From Streptomyces silvae (GTDB lineage Bacteria > Actinomycetota > Actinomycetes > Streptomycetales > Streptomycetaceae): 64,000 bases of DNA. Numbering within the stretch: the first letter of the stretch is position 1; each line of letters begins with the position of its first letter. Positions 22,786 to 31,251 of this stretch are shown one piece after another. The position numbers and the translations under genes are program-made. The notes under the pieces are model-generated. The model made no database searches. It was not told the DNA's origin and saw nothing but the letters and a program-made list of their open reading frames with translations. The stretch lies in NCBI RefSeq assembly GCF_016745505.1, contig NZ_JAERUC010000078.1:1-64000 (forward strand). Reading direction: 5' to 3'.

Positions 22786-22815
22786 TGCCGGGGCCGCCCT
22801 TGTGAAGGGTTTCCC

Positions 22816-23979
22816 TTGTCTTTCTCCCTTTCCCAGGCTTCCACCCCGTCGCACCCGCTGGCCCCGTACGGCTGGGACGACGCGTGGGCCGACACCTTCG
22901 CCCCGTACGCCGAGCAGGGACTCCTGCCGGGACGCGTGGTGCGGGTGGACCGCGGCCGGTGCGATGTGGTCACCCCGGACGGCACCCTCCAGGCGGACAC
23001 CGCCTTCGTGGTGCCCCGTGACCCGATGCGGATCGTCTGCACCGGCGACTGGGTGGCCGTCGACCCGGACGGCGACCCGCGGTTCGTCCGTACGCTCCTT
23101 CCCCGCCGCACCGCCTTCGTACGCTCGACGTCCTCGCAGCGCTCCGAGGGGCAGGTGCTCGCCACCAACATCGACCACATCGTCATCTGCGTCTCGCTGG
23201 CCGTCGAGCTGGACCTCGGGCGGCTGGAACGGTTCCTGGCACTGGCCATGTCCAGCACCGACGGAGCCGCGCTGCTCGGCGACGGGGCCGGGCCCACCGG
23301 TCACGGGGCGGCCGAGGCGCATCCGCTCGTGCTGCTGACCAAGGCCGACCTCGTCCCGGACGTCATCACGCTGTCCCACCTCGTCGAGGATGTCGAACGC
23401 ATCGCCCCCGGGGTGCAGGTGCTCCCCGTCAGTTCCGCCACGGGGGAGGGCGTCGACGTGTTCCGGGCGGTCGTCGGCGGCGGTACGAGCGTGCTGCTCG
23501 GCACCTCCGGCGCCGGAAAGTCCACTCTCGCCAACACGCTGCTCGGGGAGGACGTGATGGATGTGCGGGCGGCGCGGGACGTGGACGGCAAGGGCCGTCA
23601 CACCACGACCACGCGCAACCTCCTGGTGCTGCCGGAGGGCGGTGTCCTCATCGACACCCCCGGGCTGCGGGGGGTCGGCCTCTGGGACGCGGAGGCCGGC
23701 GTCGGCCAGGTCTTCTCGGAGATCGAGGACCTGGCCCGGCGGTGCCGCTTCCACGACTGCGCCCACGTCGCCGAGCCGGGCTGCGCCGTCCTCGGCGCCG
23801 TCGAGGACGGCTCGCTGCCCGAGCGGCGTCTCGACAGCTACCGCAAGCTGCTCCGCGAGAACCACCGCATCGCGGCGAAGACGGACGCACGGCTGCGCTC
23901 GGAGAATCTGCGCGAGTGGAAGCGCAGGGGAGCGGAGGGCAAGGCGGCCATGGAGATGAAGCGGGGCAGGCTGCGCTGA
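22816..23979 (+). CDS. rsgA: Ribosome small subunit-dependent GTPase A (RsgA/YjeQ)
   Basis: A 387-residue circularly permuted GTPase that acts in late 30S subunit maturation. The N-terminal OB fold (about 35-100) is followed by the G4 motif TKAD at 175-178, which comes before G1 GTSGAGKST at 229-237 and G3 DTPG, the order typical of this family. The C-terminal zinc-finger-like motif contains CRFHDCAHVAEPGC. TTG at 22816 is the start: GAAGGG stands 6 bp ahead. It is likely transcribed with the short ORF upstream and ends at a shared terminator with the convergent DUF456 gene. Confidence 0.95.
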   Translation: MSFSLSQASTPSHPLAPYGWDDAWADTFAPYAEQGLLPGRVVRVDRGRCDVVTPDGTLQADTAFVVPRDPMRIVCTGDWVAVDPDGDPRFVRTLLPRRTAFVRSTSSQRSEGQVLATNIDHIVICVSLAVELDLGRLERFLALAMSSTDGAALLGDGAGPTGHGAAEAHPLVLLTKADLVPDVITLSHLVEDVERIAPGVQVLPVSSATGEGVDVFRAVVGGGTSVLLGTSGAGKSTLANTLLGEDVMDVRAARDVDGKGRHTTTTRNLLVLPEGGVLIDTPGLRGVGLWDAEAGVGQVFSEIEDLARRCRFHDCAHVAEPGCAVLGAVEDGSLPERRLDSYRKLLRENHRIAAKTDARLRSENLREWKRRGAEGKAAMEMKRGRLR

Positions 23980-24011
23980 CGGAGCGGCCGGGGCGGCGGG
24001 GGTGAGCGGAG

Positions 24012-24043
24012 CGGCCGGGGTGGCCGGGCGGTCACCCCGGCCG
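24012..24043. terminator. Bidirectional terminator between rsgA and the DUF456 gene
   Basis: CGGCCGGGGTG and CACCCCGGCCG form an 11-bp stem with a 10-base loop between two convergent stop codons. Confidence 0.75.
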
Positions 24044-24047
24044 TCGT

Positions 24048-24530
24048 TCAGCCCCAGATGACGGCGCCCAGCCAGGCCCCCACCACCAGGAGACAGCAGA
24101 AGAGCTCCGCGAGCACCGAGTACCCCGTCGCCCGCATCACCGACCTGAGCGAGGTCCAGCCCGCCGACCGGCTGCCCAGGCGCAGCCGTTCGGCACCGTA
24201 GACCGCACCCACGTATCCGAGGATCCCGCCCACCACCGGGACCACGAAGAAGCCGACGATCGCCGCGATCCCGCCGGCCATCAGCGTCCTGCGCGGCGCC
24301 CCCGACTCCCGGGGGCGCCGCGCGGGCAGCAGTGCCTTCAGCGCCTGGTTGAACAGCAGCAGGCAGGTCGCGCCGATCAGCACGCCCCAGGCGACCGGGG
24401 TCGGGTCCGTCAGTGCCCACCACAGCACAGCGGCCCAGACGATCGCCTGCCCGGGCACGCCCGGCACCAGGACGCCGACCAGGCCGAGCAGCATCACCGC
24501 CCCGACGGCAACGAGCTGCCACACACTCAT
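24048..24530 (-). CDS. DUF456 family membrane protein
   Basis: A 160-residue small integral membrane protein. The first helices (LVAVGAVMLLGLVGVLVPGVPGQ) and the Gly-rich segment FFVVPVVGGILGYVGAVYGAERLR match the DUF456 pattern, which includes two glycine-zipper-like segments. Function is unknown. It stands alone between rsgA and the regulator gene at 24609 and has its own start at 24530. Confidence 0.85.
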   Translation of the reverse strand: MSVWQLVAVGAVMLLGLVGVLVPGVPGQAIVWAAVLWWALTDPTPVAWGVLIGATCLLLFNQALKALLPARRPRESGAPRRTLMAGGIAAIVGFFVVPVVGGILGYVGAVYGAERLRLGSRSAGWTSLRSVMRATGYSVLAELFCCLLVVGAWLGAVIWG

Positions 24531-24608
24531 TCGACCAGCGTGCAGGAGGACGCCGGGTCCCGCCCGTCAGCGCGGCCCCGGGAGCGGCCGAAGGTGCGGA
24601 CCGGGCGG

Positions 24609-25595
24609 TCAGCGCGGGGCGCGGGCCACCCAGCCGCGTTCGTACGCGTGCCAGCCGAGCTGGAGCCGGGTGGTGACCCCGGTCAGCTCCATGAGCCCCT
24701 TCACCCGCCGCTGCACCGTCCGCAGCCCCAGGTCCAGCTGCTTCGCCACGCTCGCGTCCGTCAGACCGGCCAGCAGCAGCGACAGGATCTCCAGATCGGT
24801 CGCGTCCGCGCCCGGGCCGTTCTCCTCGCTGATCCCGCCCGTGCCGAGCCGCAAGGGCATCGCGTCCCGCCAGACGGCCTCGAAGAGGCCCATCAGGGAC
24901 TCCAGCAGTCCGCTGGCGTGGATCACCAGCGCGGCGGGCTCGGCCCCCCGGCCGGTCAGCGGCACCATGGCCAGCGCGGCGTCGGCGACCACCAGCTTCG
25001 TCGGCACCCGGTCCACCACCCGGCACTGCTCGTCGCGGCTCAGGGCCGCCGACAGCTCCACGATCCCGGACGGCAGCGACAGCACGTCGCGCTCGACGAC
25101 CACGCGGTAGGACACGCCCCGCATCGCCGCCCGTTCCTCGGACTCGTTCTCCATCCCGGTGACCGCGATCGGCTTCCCGGTGACCAGCGCGCAGACCTCG
25201 GAGGTGGCGCCCAGCTGCAGTTGATGGAACCGGTGCGCCACGGCGCTCGCGCCCGTCACCACCTCGACCAGGTCGTGCACCGCGGGTTCGGCGGCCTCCG
25301 CCCGGTACTCCTCGGCGAGCAGCGCGGACGCCAGCTCGGCCTGTTCGAGCTCATGGCGCTGCTGGGTCAGCAGGGCGCCCAGCGCGACCCCGGGCGGCGC
25401 GGCGACCCAGCGGTCCGCCCGTGACGAGGACTGGGCCACGAGCCCCTGCTGTTCCAGCCGGCGCAGCGCGCGCTCGGTGTCCGCCTCCGGAAGGGCCAGC
25501 CGGCGTGCGAGGTCGGAGAGCTCCGCGGCGCCGGCCGCGACCAGCGCCCGGTAAGCGGCTTCCTGTCTCTCGTCGAGTCCTATCGCTGACAGCAT
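24609..25595 (-). CDS. Regulator with N-terminal TrmB-like and C-terminal LuxR-type helix-turn-helix
   Basis: A 328-residue transcriptional regulator. Residues 1-60 form a TrmB-type winged helix (LDERQEAAYRALVAAGAAELSDLARRL), the middle is a ligand-binding-like region, and the last 65 residues are a LuxR-type HTH (TDLEILSLLLAGLTDASVAKQLDLGLRTVQRRVKGLMELTG). This domain pairing is common among Streptomyces orphan regulators. ATG at 25595 is chosen for the GGGGAGGG ahead of it and because TrmB homology begins there. It has no adjacent target, so its regulon is unknown. Confidence 0.85.
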   Translation of the reverse strand: MLSAIGLDERQEAAYRALVAAGAAELSDLARRLALPEADTERALRRLEQQGLVAQSSSRADRWVAAPPGVALGALLTQQRHELEQAELASALLAEEYRAEAAEPAVHDLVEVVTGASAVAHRFHQLQLGATSEVCALVTGKPIAVTGMENESEERAAMRGVSYRVVVERDVLSLPSGIVELSAALSRDEQCRVVDRVPTKLVVADAALAMVPLTGRGAEPAALVIHASGLLESLMGLFEAVWRDAMPLRLGTGGISEENGPGADATDLEILSLLLAGLTDASVAKQLDLGLRTVQRRVKGLMELTGVTTRLQLGWHAYERGWVARAPR

Positions 25596-25904
25596 CCTCG
25601 GCCCTCCCCGGATCGGTGCTCGCGCAAGCCTGTGCCCGTCGGGCGGGGTGTGCGGTGGCGGAAAAGAGCCACGGCGTAAACCCGCCGGGCCCATCATGCC
25701 CCGTAGCACCTGTCTCTCTGACAATCTGGCGCCACCGCAGCAACAGCCGCCCCATGGGTGGCGGGCTGATCGCAGAGACCGGCCCGCCGGACGACCTTCC
25801 CGTGGGGGGTGGGGACGTCCGGCGGGTCACCTCGTGGTGCCACTTCCGGGCCACTTTTGCCGATGACCCGGTTTCGTTCGGCGCGAGCGGTCGACAATAC
25901 GGTC
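25596..25904. other. Intergenic region, divergent
   Basis: This 309-bp gap between the divergent LuxR-type and PP2C-like genes holds no convincing ORF, repeat or strong promoter. The sequence GACAATACGGTC directly before the ATG at 25905 lacks a ribosome-binding site, so the PP2C-like message may be leaderless. Confidence 0.4.
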
Positions 25905-27278
25905 ATGAGCCAGCAGGGGGAGAAGCCGGCCGCCCACGAGGACGACTGGTGGCGCGCGCTGTACGACGAGACCGCTCCGGACACCGGGCCGAGCGGCGCG
26001 GCCGACAGCCTCGACGACCGCTTCGACTCGGCGTCGGACGCCGTGGGCGGACCGGAGGCGGAGCCGGTGGACCACCCGGTCACGGTGGTGCCGCTGCCCG
26101 ACCCGCGCCTGCCGGAGGCGGACCACGTCCCGGGGGAGGGCCCGCAGCCACCGAAGGGCTCCGCGCCCGCGCCCCCCGTGGCGGTGCCCCCGCCCCCGCC
26201 CACCGTCGCGGTGGGCCGCGCACCCTGGGAGGCACCCGCCGGGCCGGCCGGGCCGCGGACCTTCGCCGTACGGGCGCCCGCCGCACCCCTGGTCCCCGAG
26301 CCACCGCAAGCGCCGGAACCGCCGGTACGCCCCGAGGTCGGCCACATCGGCGACCGCCCGCCCACCTACGACGCCGAGCCCGTCGCACTCCCCGCCTCCG
26401 GCCCGGACGACCTCGACGCCCTCGTCCCCGACACGGTCCTCGACGGAGCCAGGTACGGGACGTACACCCTGCGCGCCGCCTCCGTGCGCGGGGACTCGGC
26501 GCGCTTCCGCGGTGAGCCCCGCCGCGACGCCCTGCTCACCGCCCGCTTCGGCACCGGCGACGACGCCCTGGTCCTGGTCGCGGTGGCCGGCGGCGCCCGC
26601 GGGGCGGAGCAGGCCCACCGCGCCGCGGCCGACGCATGTCGCTGGATCGGCGGATCGGTCGCCCGCAGCCATGCCCGGCTCTCCGACGACATACGGCAGG
26701 GCCGCAGGGGGGACCTCAAGTCGGGGCTGCACCGCCTCACCGACCGCACCTACGGCAAGCTGCGCGCCCGCGCCGCCGAGCTCGGCCTCGAACCGTCCGC
26801 GTACACCGCCGGCCTGCGCTGTCTGCTGCTGTCCGCCGACCCGGAGTGCCGCACCCGGGTCTTCTTCGGCACCGGGCCGGGCGGCCTCTTCCGCCTCCGC
26901 GACGGGGCCTGGCAGGACCTCGATCCCGAGCTCCCCGCGACCGGCGGGGCGGTGCGCGAACAGGGCCCCGGCGGGGACCGGCTGACGATGGACCTCCAGA
27001 TCACCACGCCCCCCTCCCCGTACGCCGAGGACCCGCCGCCACCGCCCGCGGAGCCCTTCCGCTTCCGGGCGTCCGTCGCCCGCCCCGGGGACACGCTGCT
27101 GCTCTGCGGGAACGGCCTGGCGGAACCGATGCGCGGTGAGCCGGCGCTCGCCGAGGAGCTCGCGCGGCGCTGGGGGGCCGACGGCCCGCCCGGGCTGCCC
27201 GCCTATCTCGCCGACACCCAGCTGAGGACCAAGGGGTACGCCGACGACCGTACGAGCGCCGCGGTCTGGGAGGCGTAA
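25905..27278 (+). CDS. PP2C-family protein with degenerate catalytic motifs
   Basis: A 457-residue cytoplasmic protein. Residues 1-165 are acidic, then Pro-rich and low-complexity, and from about 185 a PP2C-like domain follows. It starts with ASVRGDSARFRGEPRRDA, equivalent to the motif holding the first metal ligand, but the next motif, normally DGxGG, reads VAVAGGARGAEQA, so the key Asp is missing. Later SDGL is GNGLAEP, while the final DDRTSAAVWE is intact. This suggests weak or no phosphatase activity. The ATG at 25905 is the likely start. The gene precedes the TPP enzyme by 61 bp. Confidence 0.7.
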   Translation: MSQQGEKPAAHEDDWWRALYDETAPDTGPSGAADSLDDRFDSASDAVGGPEAEPVDHPVTVVPLPDPRLPEADHVPGEGPQPPKGSAPAPPVAVPPPPPTVAVGRAPWEAPAGPAGPRTFAVRAPAAPLVPEPPQAPEPPVRPEVGHIGDRPPTYDAEPVALPASGPDDLDALVPDTVLDGARYGTYTLRAASVRGDSARFRGEPRRDALLTARFGTGDDALVLVAVAGGARGAEQAHRAAADACRWIGGSVARSHARLSDDIRQGRRGDLKSGLHRLTDRTYGKLRARAAELGLEPSAYTAGLRCLLLSADPECRTRVFFGTGPGGLFRLRDGAWQDLDPELPATGGAVREQGPGGDRLTMDLQITTPPSPYAEDPPPPPAEPFRFRASVARPGDTLLLCGNGLAEPMRGEPALAEELARRWGADGPPGLPAYLADTQLRTKGYADDRTSAAVWEA

Positions 27279-27339
27279 CCGCGCACGCCGTGGGTTGATG
27301 GGAGTTACGGACAGCCGGAGGCAGAGAGGGTGCGCACCC

Positions 27340-29082
27340 ATGGCCAAGCAGAACGTGTCGGAACAGTTCGTCGACATCCTCGTACGGGCGGGGGTCAAGC
27401 GGCTGTACGGCGTCGTCGGCGACAGCCTCAACCCCGTGGTCGACGCCGTCCGGCGCAACCCCTCCGTCGAGTGGGTCCAGGTCAGGCACGAGGAGACCGC
27501 CGCGTTCGCGGCCGGTGCCGAGGCGCAGATCACCGGCACCCTGGCCGCCTGCGCCGGGTCCTGCGGGCCGGGCAACCTCCACCTCATCAACGGCCTCTAC
27601 GACGCCCACCGCTCCATGGCCCCGGTGCTCGCGCTCGCCTCGCACATCCCGTCGAGCGAGATCGGCCTCGCCTACTTCCAGGCGACCCATCCTGAGCTGC
27701 TCTTCCAGGAGTGCAGCCACTACAACGAGATGATCTCCAACCCGCAGCAGATGCCACGGCTGCTCCAGACGGCGATCCAGCACGCCATCGGCCGCGGCGG
27801 CGTCAGCGTCGTGACCATGCCCGGCGACATCGCCTCGCAGCCGGCCCCGGAGAAGTCGATCGAACACGCCCTGGTCACCTCGCGGCCCTCCGTGAAGCCC
27901 GGTGACGAGGAGATCGACAAGCTCTGCGCGATGATCGACAAGGCCAAACGGGTGACGCTGTTCTGCGGGAGCGGGACGGCGGGCGCGCACGCCGAGGTCA
28001 TGGAGTTCGCCGAGCGGGTGAAGGCCCCGGTCGGACACGCGCTGCGCGGCAAGGAGTGGATCCAGTACGACAACCCGTACGACGTGGGCATGAGCGGGCT
28101 GCTCGGCTACGGCGCCGCGTACGAGGCCACCAACGAGTGCGATCTGCTGATCCTGCTGGGCACCGACTTCCCGTACAACGCGTTCCTCCCGGACGATGTG
28201 AAGATCGTCCAGGTCGATGTGCGCCCCGAGCACCTGGGGCGGCGGTCCAAGCTCGATCTGGCCGTCTGGGGCGACGTACGCGAGACGCTGCGCGCCCTCA
28301 CGCCGCGCGTGAAGGTCAAGACCGACCGCAAGTTCCTCGACCGGATGCTGAAGAAGCACGCCGACGCGCTGGAGGGCGTGGTCAAGGCGTACACCCGCAA
28401 GGTCGAGAAGCACATCCCGATCCATCCCGAGTACGTCGCGTCGGTCCTTGACGAACTCGCCGACGACGATGCCGTGTTCACCGTCGACACCGGCATGTGC
28501 AATGTGTGGGCGGCCCGCTATCTCACACCCAACGGCAAGCGCAGGGTCATCGGTTCGTTCAGCCACGGCTCGATGGCGAACGCGCTGCCGCAGGCCATCG
28601 GGGCCCAGTTCACCGACCGGAACCGGCAGGTCGTGTCGATGTCCGGCGACGGCGGATTCACCATGCTGATGGGCGACTTCCTCACGCTCGTCCAGTACAA
28701 CCTGCCGGTGAAGGTCGTCCTGTTCAACAACTCCTCGCTCGGCATGGTCGAGCTGGAGATGCTGGTCGGGGGGCTGCCCTCGTTCGGTACGACCAACAAG
28801 AACCCCGACTTCGCGGCCGTCGCGCGGGCCTGTGGCGCCTACGGGGTGCGGGTCGAGAAGCCCAAGCAGCTGGAGAGCGCCCTCAAGGACGCCTTCAAGC
28901 ACAAGGGCCCCGCCCTCGTCGACGTGGTCACCGACCCGAACGCCCTCTCCATCCCGCCGAAGATCAGCGCCGACATGGTCACGGGCTTCGCGCTCTCCGC
29001 CAGCAAGATCGTCCTGGACGGCGGGGTCGGCAGGATGCTCCAGATGGCCCGCTCCAACCTGCGCAACGTCCCGCGGCCCTGA
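27340..29082 (+). CDS. Thiamine pyrophosphate-dependent enzyme, pyruvate oxidase/dehydrogenase-like (PoxB family)
   Basis: A 580-residue TPP enzyme. The N-terminal pyrimidine-binding domain has the conserved Glu in VRHEETAAFAAG, the central FAD- or nucleotide-binding-like domain follows, and the C-terminal domain has the TPP motif GDGGFTM...NN (about residues 440-475). It lacks acetolactate synthase regulatory features and resembles PoxB-type proteins that decarboxylate pyruvate to acetate and pass electrons to a quinone; FAD use is inferred. ATG at 27340 follows GAGAGGG. Homologues are often annotated simply as TPP-requiring enzymes, so the substrate is not certain. Confidence 0.85.
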   Translation: MAKQNVSEQFVDILVRAGVKRLYGVVGDSLNPVVDAVRRNPSVEWVQVRHEETAAFAAGAEAQITGTLAACAGSCGPGNLHLINGLYDAHRSMAPVLALASHIPSSEIGLAYFQATHPELLFQECSHYNEMISNPQQMPRLLQTAIQHAIGRGGVSVVTMPGDIASQPAPEKSIEHALVTSRPSVKPGDEEIDKLCAMIDKAKRVTLFCGSGTAGAHAEVMEFAERVKAPVGHALRGKEWIQYDNPYDVGMSGLLGYGAAYEATNECDLLILLGTDFPYNAFLPDDVKIVQVDVRPEHLGRRSKLDLAVWGDVRETLRALTPRVKVKTDRKFLDRMLKKHADALEGVVKAYTRKVEKHIPIHPEYVASVLDELADDDAVFTVDTGMCNVWAARYLTPNGKRRVIGSFSHGSMANALPQAIGAQFTDRNRQVVSMSGDGGFTMLMGDFLTLVQYNLPVKVVLFNNSSLGMVELEMLVGGLPSFGTTNKNPDFAAVARACGAYGVRVEKPKQLESALKDAFKHKGPALVDVVTDPNALSIPPKISADMVTGFALSASKIVLDGGVGRMLQMARSNLRNVPRP

Positions 29083-29195
29083 CCGGAGCCGTGGCCGGAG
29101 CCGCCCGGCGGCCTCGGTACTGTTGAGGGCATGCGACCGACCCCCTCCGCCGGCGACGGCCCGGTGCCGGCCACCGGCGGACCGGGGGCCGCGCC

Positions 29196-29969
29196 GTGAC
29201 CAGGGAGACCCGCACCGTGCCGGAGCAGGACCCGGGGGCGGTGCGGGCGCCGTTCGTCATCCACGGCTACGAAGAGACCGTCGCGCACGACACCAGCTGG
29301 AACGCCCACGCCCACCCCTGGGACGAACTGCTCTGGAACGAGCGGGGCGCCTCCATCGCTGTGGTGGGCGCACGGGCGTGGACGATCACCCCGACCCTGG
29401 GCCTGTGGATGCCGGCGGAGACCTTGCACTCCGGCTCCGCGGTCGCCGGGACCTGGTTCCGCGCGACCTTCTTCGGCCGTGCCACCACGCCCTCGCTCTC
29501 GGACGTCCCCGTGGCCGTCGAGATCACCCCGCTGCTCCGCCTGCTGCTGGAACGGCTCGGCGACGCCGGCCTGGACCCCGGTTCCCGGGCCGCGACGGAG
29601 GCGATGGTGCTGGACGTCCTCACCCCGTCCCCCCGGGAGCTGCTGGTCCAGGTCCCGACGTCGCCGCTGCTCCGCCCGATCGCCGACGCGGTGCGCGAGA
29701 ACCCGGGTGACCAGCGCACGCTGTCCCGGTGGGCCGCCGAGCTGGGCGTCAGCACCCGCACCGTCACCCGCGCCTTCAACGCCGAGACCGGCACCAGCTT
29801 CGCGCGCTGGGTCGCCGGGGTCCGGGCGCAGCACGCGGTCGAACTCCTCACCCGGGGCTGGGAGGTGGAGGCCGTCGCGGAGGAGGTCGGCTACCGCTCG
29901 GCGAGCGCGTTCGGCGCGGCCTTCCGCCGTACGACGGGGCTGACACCGGGGTCCTTCCGGCCCCGCTGA
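29196..29969 (+). CDS. AraC-family transcriptional regulator
   Basis: A 257-residue regulator with a cupin-like N-terminal sensor domain (WNAHAHPWDELLW) and a C-terminal double helix-turn-helix (DQRTLSRWAAELGVSTRTVTRAF; EVEAVAEEVGYRSASAFGAAF, ending FRRTTGLTPGSFR). The GTG start at 29196 overlaps by 4 bp (GTGA) the stop of a 22-codon reading frame that begins at ATG 29131. It lies 244 bp upstream of the siderophore transporter operon in the same direction, so it could regulate it, but the intervening promoter and iron box suggest Fe control first. Confidence 0.85.
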   Translation: MTRETRTVPEQDPGAVRAPFVIHGYEETVAHDTSWNAHAHPWDELLWNERGASIAVVGARAWTITPTLGLWMPAETLHSGSAVAGTWFRATFFGRATTPSLSDVPVAVEITPLLRLLLERLGDAGLDPGSRAATEAMVLDVLTPSPRELLVQVPTSPLLRPIADAVRENPGDQRTLSRWAAELGVSTRTVTRAFNAETGTSFARWVAGVRAQHAVELLTRGWEVEAVAEEVGYRSASAFGAAFRRTTGLTPGSFRPR

Positions 29970-30050
29970 GCGTGCTCCCCGCGACGCTGCCGGCCGGTCC
30001 CGCGTACTCCTGATGTCCCGATCGCTACAAGCTCTGTCTGAAATGGTTGA

Positions 30051-30079
30051 TTGCGACAACCTGGTGGGTTTCATAAGGT
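30051..30079 (+). promoter_or_regulatory. Promoter of the siderophore uptake operon
   Basis: TTGCGA (30051-30056) and TAAGGT (30074-30079) are 17 bp apart. The iron box begins 7 bp after the -10 box. Confidence 0.55.
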
Positions 30080-30085
30080 CAAAGG

Positions 30086-30104
30086 GAAGCCAAGCCTTAC
30101 CTAA
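30086..30104. promoter_or_regulatory. Iron box (IdeR/DmdR-type operator)
   Basis: On the minus strand this 19-bp site reads TTAGGTAAGGCTTGGCTTC, 13 of 19 matches to the known actinobacterial iron box (TTAGGTTAGGCTCACCTAA). It covers the probable start of transcription, so Fe-dependent repression is likely. Confidence 0.6.
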
Positions 30105-30213
30105 GTGTCTTGAGTGAGTGTCTGCCCCGCGCGAGTGCCTTGAGCGTTTCCGGCGCACCGCCCACGCGGAGTGCGAGGCGGCACCGCCCATCCTGGAACT
30201 GGAGTACGGATCC

Positions 30214-31251
30214 ATGCGTCCACACCCCCTTCGCGCAGTCGCCGTCGCGGCTGCCCTGCTGGTGGGCCTCACGGCCTGCGGCGGGGAGTCCGAGTCCGAC
30301 AAGGGCACGAGCGGCAAGGCCGGTTCGGGGGCTTTCCCGATGACGATCGAGCACGCGCTCGGCACGACCACGATCCCGTCCGAACCCAAGCGCGTCGCCA
30401 CGGTGAACTGGGCCAACCACGAGGTGCCGCTCGCCCTCGGCGTCGTCCCCGTCGGCATGGCCGCCGCGAACTTCGGTGACGACGACGGCGACGGAGTCCT
30501 GCCCTGGGTCGCCGACAAGCTGAAGGAGCTGGACGCCAAGACCCCGGTCCTGTTCGACGAGACCGACGGCATCGACTTCGAGGCCGTGGCCGACACGGAG
30601 CCGGACGTCATCCTCGCCTCGTACTCCGGGCTGACGAAGCAGGACTACGCGACGCTCAGCGACATCGCCCCCGTGGTGGCGTACCCGGAGGCCGCGTGGG
30701 CCACCCCGTGGCGCGAGATCATCCAGATGAACAGCAAGGCGATCGGCCGCGCCGACGAGGGCGAGAAGCTCATCGACGAGGTCGAGGGCGACATCAGGGA
30801 GACGGTTGCCAAGTACCCGCAGCTGAAGGGGAAGTCGGCGATGTTCATGACGCACGTCGACCCCAACGACGTGAGCGAGGTCGGCTTCTACACGAGCCAC
30901 GACACCCGCACCCTGTTCTTCGAGGACCTCGGCCTGAAGATCCCCGGCAGCATCGCCGACGCGTCCAAGGGCACCGACAAGTTCGCGCTGACCAAGAGCG
31001 CGGAGCAGATCGACGCCTTCGACGACGTCGACATCATCACCGGTTACGGCGACGACAAGGGCGAACTGCTCAGGACGCTCCGGAAGGACCCGCTGCTCTC
31101 CAAGATCCCTGCCGTGGAGCGCGGTTCGGTCTACCTGCTGCCGGGCAGCGCCCCGCTGGCCACCGCCGCGAACCCCACGCCGCTGTCGATCTCCTGGGTG
31201 CTGGAGGACTACGTGGCCGAGCTCGCCAAGGCCGCGGACAAGGTCAAGTGA
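30214..31251 (+). CDS. Ferric-siderophore ABC transporter substrate-binding lipoprotein
   Basis: A 345-residue exported lipoprotein of the FepB/FecB (PBP type III) family. The signal peptide ends in the lipobox LTAC at about residue 22. The central region has the family's hinge-type sequence (FDETDGIDFEAVADTEPDVILASYSGL). ATG at 30214 follows GGAG 9 bp ahead. It is the first gene of a four-gene operon: its stop overlaps the first permease gene by 4 bp. The siderophore is not known. The long leader with an iron box implies induction under low iron. Confidence 0.92.
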   Translation: MRPHPLRAVAVAAALLVGLTACGGESESDKGTSGKAGSGAFPMTIEHALGTTTIPSEPKRVATVNWANHEVPLALGVVPVGMAAANFGDDDGDGVLPWVADKLKELDAKTPVLFDETDGIDFEAVADTEPDVILASYSGLTKQDYATLSDIAPVVAYPEAAWATPWREIIQMNSKAIGRADEGEKLIDEVEGDIRETVAKYPQLKGKSAMFMTHVDPNDVSEVGFYTSHDTRTLFFEDLGLKIPGSIADASKGTDKFALTKSAEQIDAFDDVDIITGYGDDKGELLRTLRKDPLLSKIPAVERGSVYLLPGSAPLATAANPTPLSISWVLEDYVAELAKAADKVK

